Origin: Prolixibacteraceae bacterium
Lineage (GTDB): Bacteria > Bacteroidota > Bacteroidia > Bacteroidales > Prolixibacteraceae
NCBI GenBank assembly: GCA_023251475.1
Contig: JAHEYS010000060.1
Location: 1-40,399 of the forward strand
Length of the DNA stretch: 40,399 nucleotides
Reading direction: 5' to 3'
Every line of letters starts with the position of its first letter. Positions within the stretch are counted from its first letter, which is position 1. The notes beneath the pieces were generated by a model that ran no database searches, was not told the DNA's origin, and saw only the letters and a program-made list of their open reading frames with translations. Position numbers and translations under genes: made by a program. Positions 25,910-35,236 of the stretch are shown here, in pieces.

Positions 25910-27592
25910 ATGGCTTTTATTGATACATCTTCAAAATCAGAATCAAGCGCTTTCCAAAAGGGAAACCCCAGGTACATTGTACTGCTTACTCTGGTGGCGA
26001 CACTGGGCGGATTACTTTTCGGGTATGATACGGCTGTAGTTAACGGGGCAGAAAAATCACTGGTCGAATTTTACATCTCAAAAATTACTGATCCTGCCTA
26101 TTTTGAATATGCGGTAAAAATTATTACACAATACAAAATCATCATGGCCCTGGTGCTGTTCCTCGTCTTTGGCATCATTTCAGGACAGATCGTAAAACTT
26201 CTTGGGAAAAAGAGAGGAATCATTTCAGGCGCAGTCATACTGGGGATTTTAACCATCTGGATTATTGGATTTATTTCAAAAGCCATTCCTACTGATGCCT
26301 CCGCATTGAAAGATTCGGTCGATACGATCAAGGGCTTTGTGATTGCCAGTGCCTTGATTGGATGTGTAATCGGAGGTTCGGTGGCCGGATTTATCTCCAG
26401 GGCGCTGGGTCGTAAGAATGGATTGTTCATCGCTGCCATTGCTTTCTTTGTTTCCGCGATAGGGGCATGGAAGCCCGAGGCATTTAATGTTTTCGGCACC
26501 TTGGATGTCTATTCGTTTGTCGTCTATCGTATTATTGGAGGGATTGGGGTTGGTTTGGCATCGATGATCTCCCCAATGTATATTGCAGAAATTGCACCGG
26601 CTAATATCCGTGGTAAGTTGGTGTCATTCAATCAATTTGCAATTATCTTCGGGATGCTGGTCATTTATTTTGTCAACTATTTCATTGCCAAACAAGGGAA
26701 TGAACAGTGGCTGATCACCGACGGGTGGCGTTTAATGTTTCTCTCCGGAGCTATTCCAGCCGGTATTTTTATTGTACTGCTCTTTTTTGTTCCGGAAACA
26801 CCCCGTTACCTGGTGCTCAATGGGGAGGAGGGTAAAGCCTTAAAAGTGCTGAAAAAAATTGCAGGAGACAAACAGGCCTCCATCATTCTGGAAGAGATTA
26901 AAGGAACTTTGCATGAAGCAAATGCCCCCTGGTTATCCTACGGATTTCTGGTCATATTCATCGGAATCATGCTCTCTGTATTCCAGCAGTTTGTCGGGAT
27001 TAATGTGGTGCTTTATTATGCAGGGAACATCTTCCGCAACATGGGGGCCTCAACCGACAGCTCATTACTTCAGACAATTATTGTAGGGGCTGTTAACCTG
27101 GCATTTACGGTAGTGGCAATACTCACTGTTGATAAATTCGGTCGCAAACCGCTGATGATTATCGGATCTTTGGGCATGGCTGTGAGTATGCTGGCCCTGG
27201 GGTTGACCTTTTTCCTGGGTCAGACAGGTGGGATGCTCACCCCATTGCAGGGTTATGCCGCCCTGGCATTTATGCTGGTCTATACGGCCGCATTTGCCAT
27301 GAGCTGGGGTCCGGTTTGCTGGGTATTGCTCTCAGAAATATTTCCTAACTCCATTCGCGCCGCAATGTCGATTGCAGTAGCCGCTCAATGGATTGCCAAC
27401 TGGATTGTTTCACTCACCTTCCCGATGATGAACGACAATGTATGGTTAACCAACCAGTTTAACCATGGCTTTTCCTACTGGATCTATGGTATCATGGGCA
27501 TCTTATCCGCCATTTTTGTCTGGAAAATGGTTCCTGAAACAAAAGGAAAGACACTGGAATCGATGGAAAGTTTATGGCTGAAGAAAAAATAA
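25910..27592 (+). CDS. xylE: D-xylose:proton symporter, MFS sugar porter family (with an insertion)
   Basis: An inner-membrane major facilitator of the sugar porter family, very close in wording to E. coli XylE: LVATLGGLLFGYDTAVVNG (TM1), ASALIGCVIGG, YRIIGGIGVGLASMISPMYIAEIAPANIRGKLVSFNQF, FQQFVGINVVLYYAGNIF, VDKFGRKPL, SWGPVCWVLLSEIFPNSIR, and the closing VPETKGKTLE. It is 560 residues against about 490 for E. coli XylE. The excess lies between TM1 and TM2 (about residues 57-137) and contains two further hydrophobic stretches (about 77-94 and 103-123). The start is the ATG at 25910. Last gene of the xylose module; a hairpin precedes it and a terminator follows. Confidence 0.95.
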   Translation: MAFIDTSSKSESSAFQKGNPRYIVLLTLVATLGGLLFGYDTAVVNGAEKSLVEFYISKITDPAYFEYAVKIITQYKIIMALVLFLVFGIISGQIVKLLGKKRGIISGAVILGILTIWIIGFISKAIPTDASALKDSVDTIKGFVIASALIGCVIGGSVAGFISRALGRKNGLFIAAIAFFVSAIGAWKPEAFNVFGTLDVYSFVVYRIIGGIGVGLASMISPMYIAEIAPANIRGKLVSFNQFAIIFGMLVIYFVNYFIAKQGNEQWLITDGWRLMFLSGAIPAGIFIVLLFFVPETPRYLVLNGEEGKALKVLKKIAGDKQASIILEEIKGTLHEANAPWLSYGFLVIFIGIMLSVFQQFVGINVVLYYAGNIFRNMGASTDSSLLQTIIVGAVNLAFTVVAILTVDKFGRKPLMIIGSLGMAVSMLALGLTFFLGQTGGMLTPLQGYAALAFMLVYTAAFAMSWGPVCWVLLSEIFPNSIRAAMSIAVAAQWIANWIVSLTFPMMNDNVWLTNQFNHGFSYWIYGIMGILSAIFVWKMVPETKGKTLESMESLWLKKK

Positions 27593-27656
27593 TGCAGCAG
27601 ATGATTTAGACCTTATCTCATTTCGGGTCGGTCAGACCTGCTGATTATTATGCTCC

Positions 27657-27705
27657 GCAAAAAGAATCCCGCTAATATTCAATATCTTAGTGGGATTCTT
27701 TTTGC
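27657..27705 (+). terminator. Terminator hairpin after xylE
   Basis: Arms of 19 nt, GCAAAAAGAATCCCGCTAA (27657-27675) and its complement (27687-27705) with a single G-T pair, around an 11-nt loop. The T-run lies inside the 3' arm. It is 64 bases past the xylE stop and should close the xylose operon. Confidence 0.75.
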
Positions 27706-27847
27706 TCCGTTCCATTAAAAGCCTTATATTCAGTTAAACCGCCTGAGGTCTCCATTTTATGGTACACCGGATTAAACCATCCGGGTTCTGAAGAGTCAAA
27801 ATCCTAATTATTTATTGTCATATTTGCCATTCCGTAATTAATAAGTT

Positions 27848-28828
27848 TTGAAATTGCCGGATTTATCAATCATAATAGTAAACTACAGGGGGTGGAAAAG
27901 GCTTTCGCAATGCCTTGAATCATTGAGTATCATCGATGACAGTCGTTTTTTACATGAGGTTATAGTAGTGGATAATAACTCCGGGGACGGTTTTTTTGAT
28001 CAATTCCGTGAGATATTTCCACAATTCACCTTTATTCTGAACACCGGTAACAATGGGTTTGCCAATGGTTGTAATTTGGGGGCGATGAAAAGTCAGGGTG
28101 AGAATTTGCTGTTTTTAAATCCGGACACCGTTGCCAATGCAGAATCGCTTTACGCAATGCTTTCTGAGGTGCGGGAAAGAAGACCCTACTCTATTGTTTC
28201 ATGTTGCCAGGTTACAGAAAATGGTGCAATGGAGCGCCCCTATCAACGATTTTTATCGCCATCAAACCTGACAGGATGGATGCGAGCCATTCATAAAATT
28301 GTTTCCCCTGACCGGGAAAAATTGTTTTCTCAGAACGAGAAATACATATATCCCGACTGGGTTTCCGGTTCTGTTGTAATGATCAGCAGGATTAGTTTTG
28401 AAGGATTGACTGGATGGGACGATGATTACTGGATGTATTTCGAGGATGTCGACTTATGCCGCAGGGCCCGGTCCAAAGATGGACAGATCGTATTGCTTCG
28501 GACGTTCTGTATTGAACATAATCATGGTGGTTCTACACGAATAAACCGGCAGGTAACTGCACTGACCAAAACATGTGTTCATATTTCGCGTCATATCTAT
28601 ATCTCGAAACATGAAAAGGGAGGAAGAGCTTTATATATGCACACTTTCCTGGTTATGAATCATCTTTTATTTGGGTTGGTTCCGGCTATCTCGGGATTTT
28701 TTTTCTTTTTTATCGGTAGTCTGAATGTGATCACACGGATTTACGGCCATCTGTTATCCTATTATCTGAGGGCGCTGAGATCGGGCACATGGCTGAGCCG
28801 TAGATCGGTACATTACAGTTCGAAATGA
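27848..28828 (+). CDS. Family 2 glycosyltransferase (rhamnosyltransferase-like)
   Basis: A GT-A enzyme of 326 residues of the WbbL type: LSIIIVNYRGWKRLSQCLESL, then VIVVDNNSGDGFFDQF, NTGNNGFANGCNLG, FLNPDTV (DXD-like), DWVSGSVVMISR and WMYFEDVDLCRRARSKDG. It acts on the cytosolic face, adding sugars to a lipid-linked glycan. A hydrophobic stretch near the C-terminus (about 270-305) may anchor it. No ATG is available: TAA at 27842-27844 is in frame upstream, so translation must start at TTG 27848 (or TTG 27854). It is convergent with the glycan genes to its right and may belong to the same locus. Confidence 0.88.
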   Translation: MKLPDLSIIIVNYRGWKRLSQCLESLSIIDDSRFLHEVIVVDNNSGDGFFDQFREIFPQFTFILNTGNNGFANGCNLGAMKSQGENLLFLNPDTVANAESLYAMLSEVRERRPYSIVSCCQVTENGAMERPYQRFLSPSNLTGWMRAIHKIVSPDREKLFSQNEKYIYPDWVSGSVVMISRISFEGLTGWDDDYWMYFEDVDLCRRARSKDGQIVLLRTFCIEHNHGGSTRINRQVTALTKTCVHISRHIYISKHEKGGRALYMHTFLVMNHLLFGLVPAISGFFFFFIGSLNVITRIYGHLLSYYLRALRSGTWLSRRSVHYSSK

Positions 28829-28892
28829 TCCTGTTTATTCTGGTAACAAACCCGGTATTTCCTGAACCGGCGACTGAATAAGTGTGAACCAA

Positions 28893-30014
28893 TCACCTTG
28901 TCGCCAAAACTTTATTATACAGATTCATTATTTTTTCAGCCGCTGACTGATCACAAAACCGTTTTGAATTGGCCGTCCCTTTCAGTATGTATTCATCCCT
29001 TATAGTGCTGTTGGATAATAATATACCCAGAGCTTGTCCAATCTCTGAGATATTTGCAGGGTTAATATAGAGGGCCCCATCACCACCCGCTTCGGGTAAA
29101 CTGCTGGTATTGGAGGTGATCACCGGGCATCCCGATGCCTGGGCCTCAAGAACCGGAAGGCCAAACCCTTCAAAGAATGAGGGATAGACCATCACCTCAG
29201 CCATTTGATAAATCGCCTGCACCTCGTCTGAGGTCGTATGATGGAGAAAGGTCACCTGTTTTTCGCAACCCGATTGACGGATAAACTGATTCAGTTCATT
29301 GATGTATTCGGTCGGTTTTCCCAGGATCACCACTGGTGTATCGATATTCTCTTTTACCACAGCTTTTAGTATGGCAAGCTGGTTCTTTCTTTTCTCGATT
29401 GTTCCCACGCAAAGAATGAACTTGTCCGGAAGTGCAAATTTTAAACGGACCGACGATTTTACCTCCTCACCAATCCTCAGGAAAAAACGGTTGTCGCAGG
29501 TCTGATAGATCACCTCAATTTTGTCGGGAGATATGGCAAAATAGTCGATCAGATCGGCTTTTGTCTGTTGGCTGATTGCGATGATTTTAGTCGACCTGTT
29601 ACATGATCCCTGGTAGATGGAGTGATACATATTCCGGTCTATCCTTTTATAATATTCGGGATATCTCAGAAATATCAGATCATGGATCGTTACAATGGAG
29701 GGTATGCCACATTTCTCGATTCCATAAGGAAGAACATGACTCAATCCGTGGAAAATGTCGATACTATTTTTGCATAATAATTTAGTGGTCTGGTGTAACC
29801 TCCAGTAGGATTTAAAATATTTCGAGAAGGAGGATTGTGGGGTGATCACCTGCGCAGATTCAGGGAGCGTGTAAAGATTGGTTAACTTAGGGGTGAAAAG
29901 TTTATAGCTATTCTCCGGGTAGTATTTTACCAGTAAATTGATCATATTCCGGCTATAGTTTCCCAGCCCTGAAAGGTTCTGGAACACACGCTTGGCCTCA
30001 AATCCTATGATCAT
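28893..30014 (-). CDS. Family 4 glycosyltransferase
   Basis: A GT-B enzyme of 373 residues. The N-terminal domain has GFEAKRVFQNLSGLGNYSRN, and the C-terminal donor domain has FILCVGTIEKRKNQLAILKAV and the EX7E-type segment PSFFEGFGLPVLEAQASGCPVITSNTSSLPEAGGDGALYI. The last part matches GT4 mannosyltransferase-like enzymes. The start is the ATG at 30012-30014, 23 bp after gmd. It is the final gene of the minus-strand glycan operon. With GDP-sugar synthesis next door, a GDP-mannose- or GDP-perosamine-type donor is possible but not shown. Confidence 0.9.
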   Translation of the reverse strand: MIIGFEAKRVFQNLSGLGNYSRNMINLLVKYYPENSYKLFTPKLTNLYTLPESAQVITPQSSFSKYFKSYWRLHQTTKLLCKNSIDIFHGLSHVLPYGIEKCGIPSIVTIHDLIFLRYPEYYKRIDRNMYHSIYQGSCNRSTKIIAISQQTKADLIDYFAISPDKIEVIYQTCDNRFFLRIGEEVKSSVRLKFALPDKFILCVGTIEKRKNQLAILKAVVKENIDTPVVILGKPTEYINELNQFIRQSGCEKQVTFLHHTTSDEVQAIYQMAEVMVYPSFFEGFGLPVLEAQASGCPVITSNTSSLPEAGGDGALYINPANISEIGQALGILLSNSTIRDEYILKGTANSKRFCDQSAAEKIMNLYNKVLATR

Positions 30015-30037
30015 AACAGAGTATTATTAATTCGGGT

Positions 30038-31093
30038 TTAATTCTTTTTAATGTATTCCGTATCTGCAGAAACCATTTTTTTAATCAGGCTGACAAAAGG
30101 TGTTTTCAGTGGATTCCAGCCCAGCAGTTTTTTGGCTTTGGATGGATTTCCGCACAAAAGTTCAACCTCAGTCGGTCTGTAGTAGAGCGGATCAATCTCA
30201 ATGATGATATTCCCCGTTTTTTTGCACAACCCTTTTTCGTCAATGCCTGTACCTTGCCATTCAAGTTCAATACCGGCTTCCTGAAAAGCGATGGTGCAAA
30301 ACTCCCTGACGGTATGCATTTCACCCGTTGCGATTACAAAATCTTCAGGAGTGGGATGTTGAAGCATGAGCCACATGCATTCCACATAGTCTTTGGCATA
30401 TCCCCAATCCCTCAAGGCATTTAAATTCCCAAGGTATAATTTTTTTTGCTTTCCTGAAGCTATTCTGACTGCTGCCAGCGTTATTTTCCTGGTGACAAAA
30501 TTTTCTCCGCGACGCTCGCTTTCGTGGTTGAATAAGATCCCGTTTACGGCAAACATACCGTATGCCTCCCGATAGTTTTTTGTGATCCAGAATGCAAATT
30601 GCTTTGAAATTCCATACGGCGAACGGGGATAGAAAGGGGTTGTTTCCGATTGCGGGGTCTCCTGAACCAATCCATAAAGTTCAGAAGTGGACGCCTGGTA
30701 AATCCGTACGCTACTCTCCATTTCCAAGATCCTGACTGCCTCAAGGATTCGAAGCGTCCCGACCGCATCGGTTTCAGCAGTGTATTCCGGAATGTCAAAT
30801 GACACTTTAACATGCGATTGCGCAGCCAGATTATAAATTTCGGTTGGTTTAACTTTTTGAATGATACGGACTAATGAACTCGAGTCTGTCATGTCTCCGT
30901 AATGCAATGTGAGCTTGTTCTTTAATCGCATATCCTGAATCATCTCCTCGATATACAGGTGCTCAATTCTTGTGCGGTTGAACTGCGAAGAACGGCGTAC
31001 AATCCCATGTACATTGTACCCCTTGTCTATTAAGAATTCAGCCAAATAGGAGCCGTCCTGACCGGTAATCCCAGTAATCAGTGCGATTTTCAT
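30038..31093 (-). CDS. gmd: GDP-mannose 4,6-dehydratase
   Basis: An NADP-dependent short-chain dehydrogenase that makes GDP-4-keto-6-deoxymannose. The Rossmann start [22 protein letters not shown] is at residues 4-25, and [15 protein letters not shown], the catalytic [11 protein letters not shown] with [10 protein letters not shown] (Tyr and Lys), and [19 protein letters not shown] are all diagnostic of Gmd. The frame runs further upstream to a TTG at 31186, but that extension overlaps the upstream gene and is not family-like. I choose the ATG at 31091-31093, giving 351 residues, the usual length. Its product feeds GDP-perosamine, fucose or rhamnose; a perosamine-synthase-like gene is in the same operon and no fucose synthase is seen. 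Confidence 0.97.
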   Translation of the reverse strand: MKIALITGITGQDGSYLAEFLIDKGYNVHGIVRRSSQFNRTRIEHLYIEEMIQDMRLKNKLTLHYGDMTDSSSLVRIIQKVKPTEIYNLAAQSHVKVSFDIPEYTAETDAVGTLRILEAVRILEMESSVRIYQASTSELYGLVQETPQSETTPFYPRSPYGISKQFAFWITKNYREAYGMFAVNGILFNHESERRGENFVTRKITLAAVRIASGKQKKLYLGNLNALRDWGYAKDYVECMWLMLQHPTPEDFVIATGEMHTVREFCTIAFQEAGIELEWQGTGIDEKGLCKKTGNIIIEIDPLYYRPTEVELLCGNPSKAKKLLGWNPLKTPFVSLIKKMVSADTEYIKKN

Positions 31094-31139
31094 TATTGAT
31101 TTTTTTTCATCTAAGTCTAAGGTAAAGATAACCTTTTTT

Positions 31140-32204
31140 TCATTTTGCCAGGATTTTTTTAAATAATTCGATATATGTTTTAACATTTTCTTCCCAGGTA
31201 AATTTCATCGAATGTTGCTTTAAAATCCCCGGAAGGGATGGATCCCTGTAAAATGTATCAATTTTTTGTAAGAATAACCGGCTCATCTCATTGGGGTCAA
31301 ACGTTTCCCAGTAATAGGCCTTGTCTTCACTTACCTCAGGAATGCTTGACCATGTTGAGGCAAATACCGGTTTTCCGAACCGCATTGCTTCAACCGGAGG
31401 AAATCCCATTCCTTCAAATTTTGAAGGGAAAAGGACAGCCCTACAATTGTTGTACATCCAGAACTTATCTTCTTCCGAAATTAACCCGGGCAATAATATT
31501 CTGTCCTTCAGACCAAGTGCGGCAATTTTTTGTTCAAGTTCCTCTGAATAATGACCCGCTTTATTCCCTGCGATGATCAGTTTATAATTGTCGGGCAAAC
31601 GCTGCATAAAATCGATCAGTACATGGTAGTTCTTTTTCATCCGGACCACCCCCACCGAGAAGAGTAAATCACCATCAGGGGCAAAAGTCGGCTTCTGAAC
31701 ATTTTCAAAGGTTTTCACTTTTACTCCGCAATAGATCACCTGAACGGGAATATTCCCAACATTCAGATTTTCCCTTACGACACTTTCCGTGAATTTGGAA
31801 ATTACGGTAATGACATCTGCCCTGTTCACTTTTTTCTGCAACTGACCTAACCTTTTTCTTGCCTTCGCCGGAGATTTCTCCCCCAGAAAGTTTAAATCAT
31901 TGATTGTTAAAATAAAGGGTGTCTTTTTATCAGAGGGGAAATAAGCCGAATCCTGGTGAATCGTGTACCAGAGATCATACTTTTTGCATAAAGATGGAAA
32001 AAAACGACGTTTTAGTGAAACTATTTCATAATCAACATTATCGCCAAAATATCCTTTGAATTTTCCGGGAACTAACAGGGTAAATTTAAAGGCATCATCC
32101 TTTAAGCGGCTGATTTCGTTGCCGAAAAATTCGGCTACCTGCCCCAATCCTGTATTTAAATCCTTAAGTCTGTCTAAATCAATTAATACTGAGTATTGTG
32201 CCAT
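31140..32204 (-). CDS. Family 4 glycosyltransferase
   Basis: A GT-B enzyme of 354 residues. The donor-site region is [40 protein letters not shown], followed by [25 protein letters not shown] and [13 protein letters not shown], with the conserved Glu pair. The N-terminal domain ([22 protein letters not shown]) fits enzymes acting on cell-surface glycans. The start is the ATG at 32202-32204, 1 bp after the preceding gene's stop, so the two are coupled. The gmd ATG follows 46 bp after its stop. Specificity is unknown. Confidence 0.9.
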   Translation of the reverse strand: MAQYSVLIDLDRLKDLNTGLGQVAEFFGNEISRLKDDAFKFTLLVPGKFKGYFGDNVDYEIVSLKRRFFPSLCKKYDLWYTIHQDSAYFPSDKKTPFILTINDLNFLGEKSPAKARKRLGQLQKKVNRADVITVISKFTESVVRENLNVGNIPVQVIYCGVKVKTFENVQKPTFAPDGDLLFSVGVVRMKKNYHVLIDFMQRLPDNYKLIIAGNKAGHYSEELEQKIAALGLKDRILLPGLISEEDKFWMYNNCRAVLFPSKFEGMGFPPVEAMRFGKPVFASTWSSIPEVSEDKAYYWETFDPNEMSRLFLQKIDTFYRDPSLPGILKQHSMKFTWEENVKTYIELFKKILAK

Positions 32205-32205
32205 T

Positions 32206-32967
32206 TTATAGTTTTCCGGTTTTATGTAATTCCTTTAGCTTGATGTATTTTATAAATGTGGCAAACGAATTGATCAGACAGATGACAATCCCGTAATAAC
32301 CATCCAGAAAGCCAAGTTTGAAGAAGAAACCTTGAATAAAGTGGTAAAAGGGTTTAAATAAAATGCCAAAAACTCCAATCTTCCGGTTCTGGGAGTATAA
32401 TTTACAGGCTGAGAGGGAAGTGAATTTATTAAACTGACTCACATGTGCATCTATCGAGTCATAGGTATCGTGCAGGATATGCCCCTTCAGATATCCAATT
32501 TTGGAACCCTCTTCCATCTGAATAGTTTCGTGAATAAAAAGCCCATCCCATTTACCTTTATTCTTGTTAAAAAGTCGAAGTTTCCTGTCGGGGTACCAGG
32601 AGCCATGACGTAGCCACTTTCCACAGTAACAATTCATCCGGTTCATTAAATAACCGTCGAAATCCGATGCTGTTTTTGCTTTGAGTATTGATTGACAAAG
32701 CATTTCGTCTATTGCTTCATCTGCATCAAGCGCCAGGACGAAATCGGATTTAGCCAGTGAATTGGCATAATTTTTTTGGGAAATATAATCTTCAAACGGA
32801 TGTTCGAAGAATTTCACCTTGAAACTTAGGCATATCTCTTTGGTTTTGTCCTGTGATAATGAATCGACGACGATGATTTCGTCGGCGATCGGGAGTACCG
32901 ATTCGATACACCTGGCAATCCTGGCCTCTTCATTTAAAGTAATAATAACTACAGAAACGTTATTCAT
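32206..32967 (-). CDS. Family 2 glycosyltransferase, WaaE/KdtX-like
   Basis: A short GT-A enzyme of 253 residues: VSVVIITLNEEARIARCIESVLPIADEIIVVDSLSQDKT, then FVLALDADEAIDEML with the DXD-like metal motif, and NRMNCYCGKWLRHGSWYPDRKLRLFNKNKGKWDG, typical of LPS core beta-glucosyltransferases of the WaaE/KdtX type. A hydrophobic amphipathic region near the C-terminus (about 205-240) may sit on the membrane. The start is the ATG at 32965-32967, overlapping the end of the aminotransferase gene by 8 nt. It probably adds a sugar to lipid A core or to an O-unit. Confidence 0.9.
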   Translation of the reverse strand: MNNVSVVIITLNEEARIARCIESVLPIADEIIVVDSLSQDKTKEICLSFKVKFFEHPFEDYISQKNYANSLAKSDFVLALDADEAIDEMLCQSILKAKTASDFDGYLMNRMNCYCGKWLRHGSWYPDRKLRLFNKNKGKWDGLFIHETIQMEEGSKIGYLKGHILHDTYDSIDAHVSQFNKFTSLSACKLYSQNRKIGVFGILFKPFYHFIQGFFFKLGFLDGYYGIVICLINSFATFIKYIKLKELHKTGKL

Positions 32968-34063
32968 TTTGAATGAAAAAATTTAGTATTTGCGATACAA
33001 TGAACCGGACCTCTTCGTCACGAAGATCGGGATAACTGGGCAAATTCAAACCACGTGAACTGATGCTATTCGCAACCGGGAAATGACTGTTTAAGGGGTG
33101 TTGGTACATTTTCATCGAATGGGCAGGATAGAAAAATGGGCGTGTTTCGATACCGGAAAGGATCAGATGCTCTCTTAACTCATCGCGCTGCAACGCGGAT
33201 GGGACCAGAATGGAACACATCCAGTAAGAGTTAATACAATTGTCAGCCTGCGGGTTAAACGCTATCCCCGTATTTTCAAATGCCTTTTTATAAACAGAGG
33301 CAATCCTGATTTTACCGGTAATTATTTCGTCAATCCGCTCTAACTGGGCCACTCCGATAGCCGCACAGATATTGGTCATCCTGAAGTTATAACCCACCTC
33401 GTCATGCCAGTATTGCAGGTCCGAAAGTCCCTGATTTTTTAACTTCCGGGCACGTTCAATCAGAGGCTTTGAGTTGGTGACCAGCATACCCCCTTCGCCA
33501 GTGGTAATTGTTTTATTGCCGAAAAAGCTAAAGACGGCCATGTCACCAAATGTTCCCACATGCTTGTTATTGTATTTACTGCCAATCGCTTCAGCGCAAT
33601 CTTCAATGAGCAGCAGCTGATTCAGACGGCAGATTTCAACCAATGTATCCATTTCGCAGGGGTGACCGTAGATATGGGGGGCAATGACCGCTTTTGTCTT
33701 TGAGGTAATCTTACGGGCGATATCCCCGACATCCATTTGCCAGGTTTGATCCATGGAATCTACAAATACAGGTGTTGCTCCAACATAAGTGATTGCATTT
33801 ACAGATGCGATGTAGGTAAAAGTTGGAACGATAACCTCATCACCGGGTTTAACATCCAATACCAGTAATGCAAGATGCAGTGCAACTGTTCCGTTACATA
33901 CACTTGTCGCATAACCGGCATTCAGATATTGAGCAAATTGTGCCTCAAAATCGGCGATATATTTACCTTTTGACGAGATCCATGTCGATTCAATGCAATC
34001 AGTAACATACTTTAATTCATTTCCTTTAAGTGAAGGTTTATAAACAGGGAAATTTATTTCCAT
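32960..34063 (-). CDS. per: DegT/DnrJ/EryC1 aminotransferase, GDP-perosamine synthase-like
   Basis: A PLP-dependent sugar aminotransferase. Wording such as PVYKPSLKGNELKYVTDCIEST, SNGT-like VCNGTVALHLALL, GDEVIVPTFTYIASVNAI, HIYGHPCEM, LIEDCAEAIGS, FSFFGNKTITTGEGGM (with the PLP lysine), YWHDEVGYNFRMTNICAAIGVAQLERID and RPFFYPAHSMKMYQH closely resembles what I recall of Vibrio cholerae RfbE/Per, which turns GDP-4-keto-6-deoxymannose into GDP-perosamine. gmd, three genes on, would supply that substrate. TTG 34087 is in frame; I choose the ATG at 34061-34063, giving 367 residues. It is the first gene of the operon. The substrate assignment is by likeness and context. Confidence 0.87.
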   Translation of the reverse strand: MEINFPVYKPSLKGNELKYVTDCIESTWISSKGKYIADFEAQFAQYLNAGYATSVCNGTVALHLALLVLDVKPGDEVIVPTFTYIASVNAITYVGATPVFVDSMDQTWQMDVGDIARKITSKTKAVIAPHIYGHPCEMDTLVEICRLNQLLLIEDCAEAIGSKYNNKHVGTFGDMAVFSFFGNKTITTGEGGMLVTNSKPLIERARKLKNQGLSDLQYWHDEVGYNFRMTNICAAIGVAQLERIDEIITGKIRIASVYKKAFENTGIAFNPQADNCINSYWMCSILVPSALQRDELREHLILSGIETRPFFYPAHSMKMYQHPLNSHFPVANSISSRGLNLPSYPDLRDEEVRFIVSQILNFFIQNE

Positions 34064-34196
34064 TGAGTTAGTTATAATGGTCTGCAATAATTATGGATAA
34101 CCAATTCTTTAAATTCGGATGTAACACAAAAATAAGTGAAAAAGGTCAGATATCCAATCACAAAGGTGATCATCACAGAATCCGGTTTTCTTTTTT

Positions 34197-34204
34197 ATCT
34201 TCGG
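34197..34204 (+). promoter_or_regulatory. Possible -7 box of the FkbM methyltransferase gene
   Basis: TATCTTCG, one base off TAnnTTTG, 50 bases before the ATG, with a T-rich stretch (TTTTC) just upstream. Weak but well placed between the divergent operons. Confidence 0.35.
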
Positions 34205-34254
34205 CAACTGATGGAAGAACTATTAATTGGGGATGTGACTAAAAAAAGTGATCG

Positions 34255-35148
34255 ATGAATATTTATACTTTGCCAGTTTTAAAGGCCGTTTTGCCAAAGT
34301 TTATTTATAAGAGAATATTGACCAAAGTGGCGCGTGCCTCTGTGATTGGTTATTTCAGTGCACTTCCCGAACCTCCGTCCGAAGAGATTCTGAATGTAGT
34401 GAATTATCTGAAATCACATCCGATAACGGTATTCCCATATCAATCATTAGATCGGTATATTGCTGATTCAGTTGAGGTCTTTGAGGATAGGGAGAGAGGA
34501 TTACGCTATGTACTGCTCGATGGGAAAAGACTTTATTTTAAGAGACGGTGGAGTAAAGCCAGGATTAGAAAAACGTTCAACGGGTTACTGAAAGAACAGG
34601 ATCCCAGCTGTCCCCACTGCTATGAGACCGGAAATTTCAAGGTGGAGACAGGTGATGTGCTTGTGGATATTGGAGCGGCAGAGGGGAATTTCGCCTTAAG
34701 TGCTGTTGAAAAAGCATCACGGATTATCCTTTTTGAGAGCAATCCGGAGTGGATAGAAGCTTTAAATGCCACTTTCGAACCCTGGAAAAATAAAGTGACC
34801 ATTGTGAATAAATTTGTAGGTGAGATTACTGATGAGGAATGCACTACACTTGACGATTTTTTTCCACAGGAAGAGAAGGTGTCATTTCTGAAAATTGATG
34901 TTGAAGGGGCTGAATCACAGCTGTTAAAAGGATGCAGGCGGATGCTTCGGGATAAAGTGCCCCTTAAGTTAGCGATCTGCACTTATCACAAACAGGAGGA
35001 TGAGGAGGAAATTAACGGGTTATTATCCGGATATGGATTTGAAACATCGCATTCTTATGGTTATATGCTTCTTTATCATGATCCGAAATTCAAGGCGCCA
35101 TTTTTGAGACGTGGTTTGATCAGGGCTGTAAAACGTGATATTTATTAG
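34255..35148 (+). CDS. FkbM-family SAM-dependent methyltransferase
   Basis: A 297-residue protein whose C-terminal half is a class I methyltransferase: VLVDIGAAEGNFALSAVEKASRIILFESNPEWIEAL (SAM motif I and the acidic residue at the end of beta 2, about residues 138-175) and the FkbM signature FLKIDVEGAESQLLKGCRRML (about 216-236). The first 120 residues are poorly conserved. In glycan loci such enzymes O-methylate sugars. It is divergent from the perosamine operon, 191 bp from its first gene, and may modify the same polysaccharide. The exact target is unknown. Confidence 0.88.
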   Translation: MNIYTLPVLKAVLPKFIYKRILTKVARASVIGYFSALPEPPSEEILNVVNYLKSHPITVFPYQSLDRYIADSVEVFEDRERGLRYVLLDGKRLYFKRRWSKARIRKTFNGLLKEQDPSCPHCYETGNFKVETGDVLVDIGAAEGNFALSAVEKASRIILFESNPEWIEALNATFEPWKNKVTIVNKFVGEITDEECTTLDDFFPQEEKVSFLKIDVEGAESQLLKGCRRMLRDKVPLKLAICTYHKQEDEEEINGLLSGYGFETSHSYGYMLLYHDPKFKAPFLRRGLIRAVKRDIY

Positions 35149-35170
35149 CAAAATTGTCACTGCGAACCTC

Positions 35171-35178
35171 TAATTTTG
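35171..35178 (+). promoter_or_regulatory. Probable -7 box of P5C dehydrogenase
   Basis: TAATTTTG matches TAnnTTTG exactly. The transcript would start near 35185, just before the possible GTG start (35192) and 52 bases before the chosen ATG. No convincing -33 box is seen, and there are no copies of the FNR-like repeats found before proline dehydrogenase. Confidence 0.5.
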
Positions 35179-35236
35179 CCGTCATAAAGCAGTGTTAAAT
35201 AACCGTTTGTTACGAGCAAATTTAAATCTTAATTCC

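Noticed and set aside
31094-31186. N-terminal extension of gmd to the TTG at 31186
   Set aside because: It overlaps the upstream glycosyltransferase gene and adds 31 residues unlike any Gmd; the ATG at 31093 gives the family start.
34064-34087. TTG start for the perosamine-synthase-like gene
   Set aside because: The ATG at 34063 leads directly into the conserved INFPVYKPS start.
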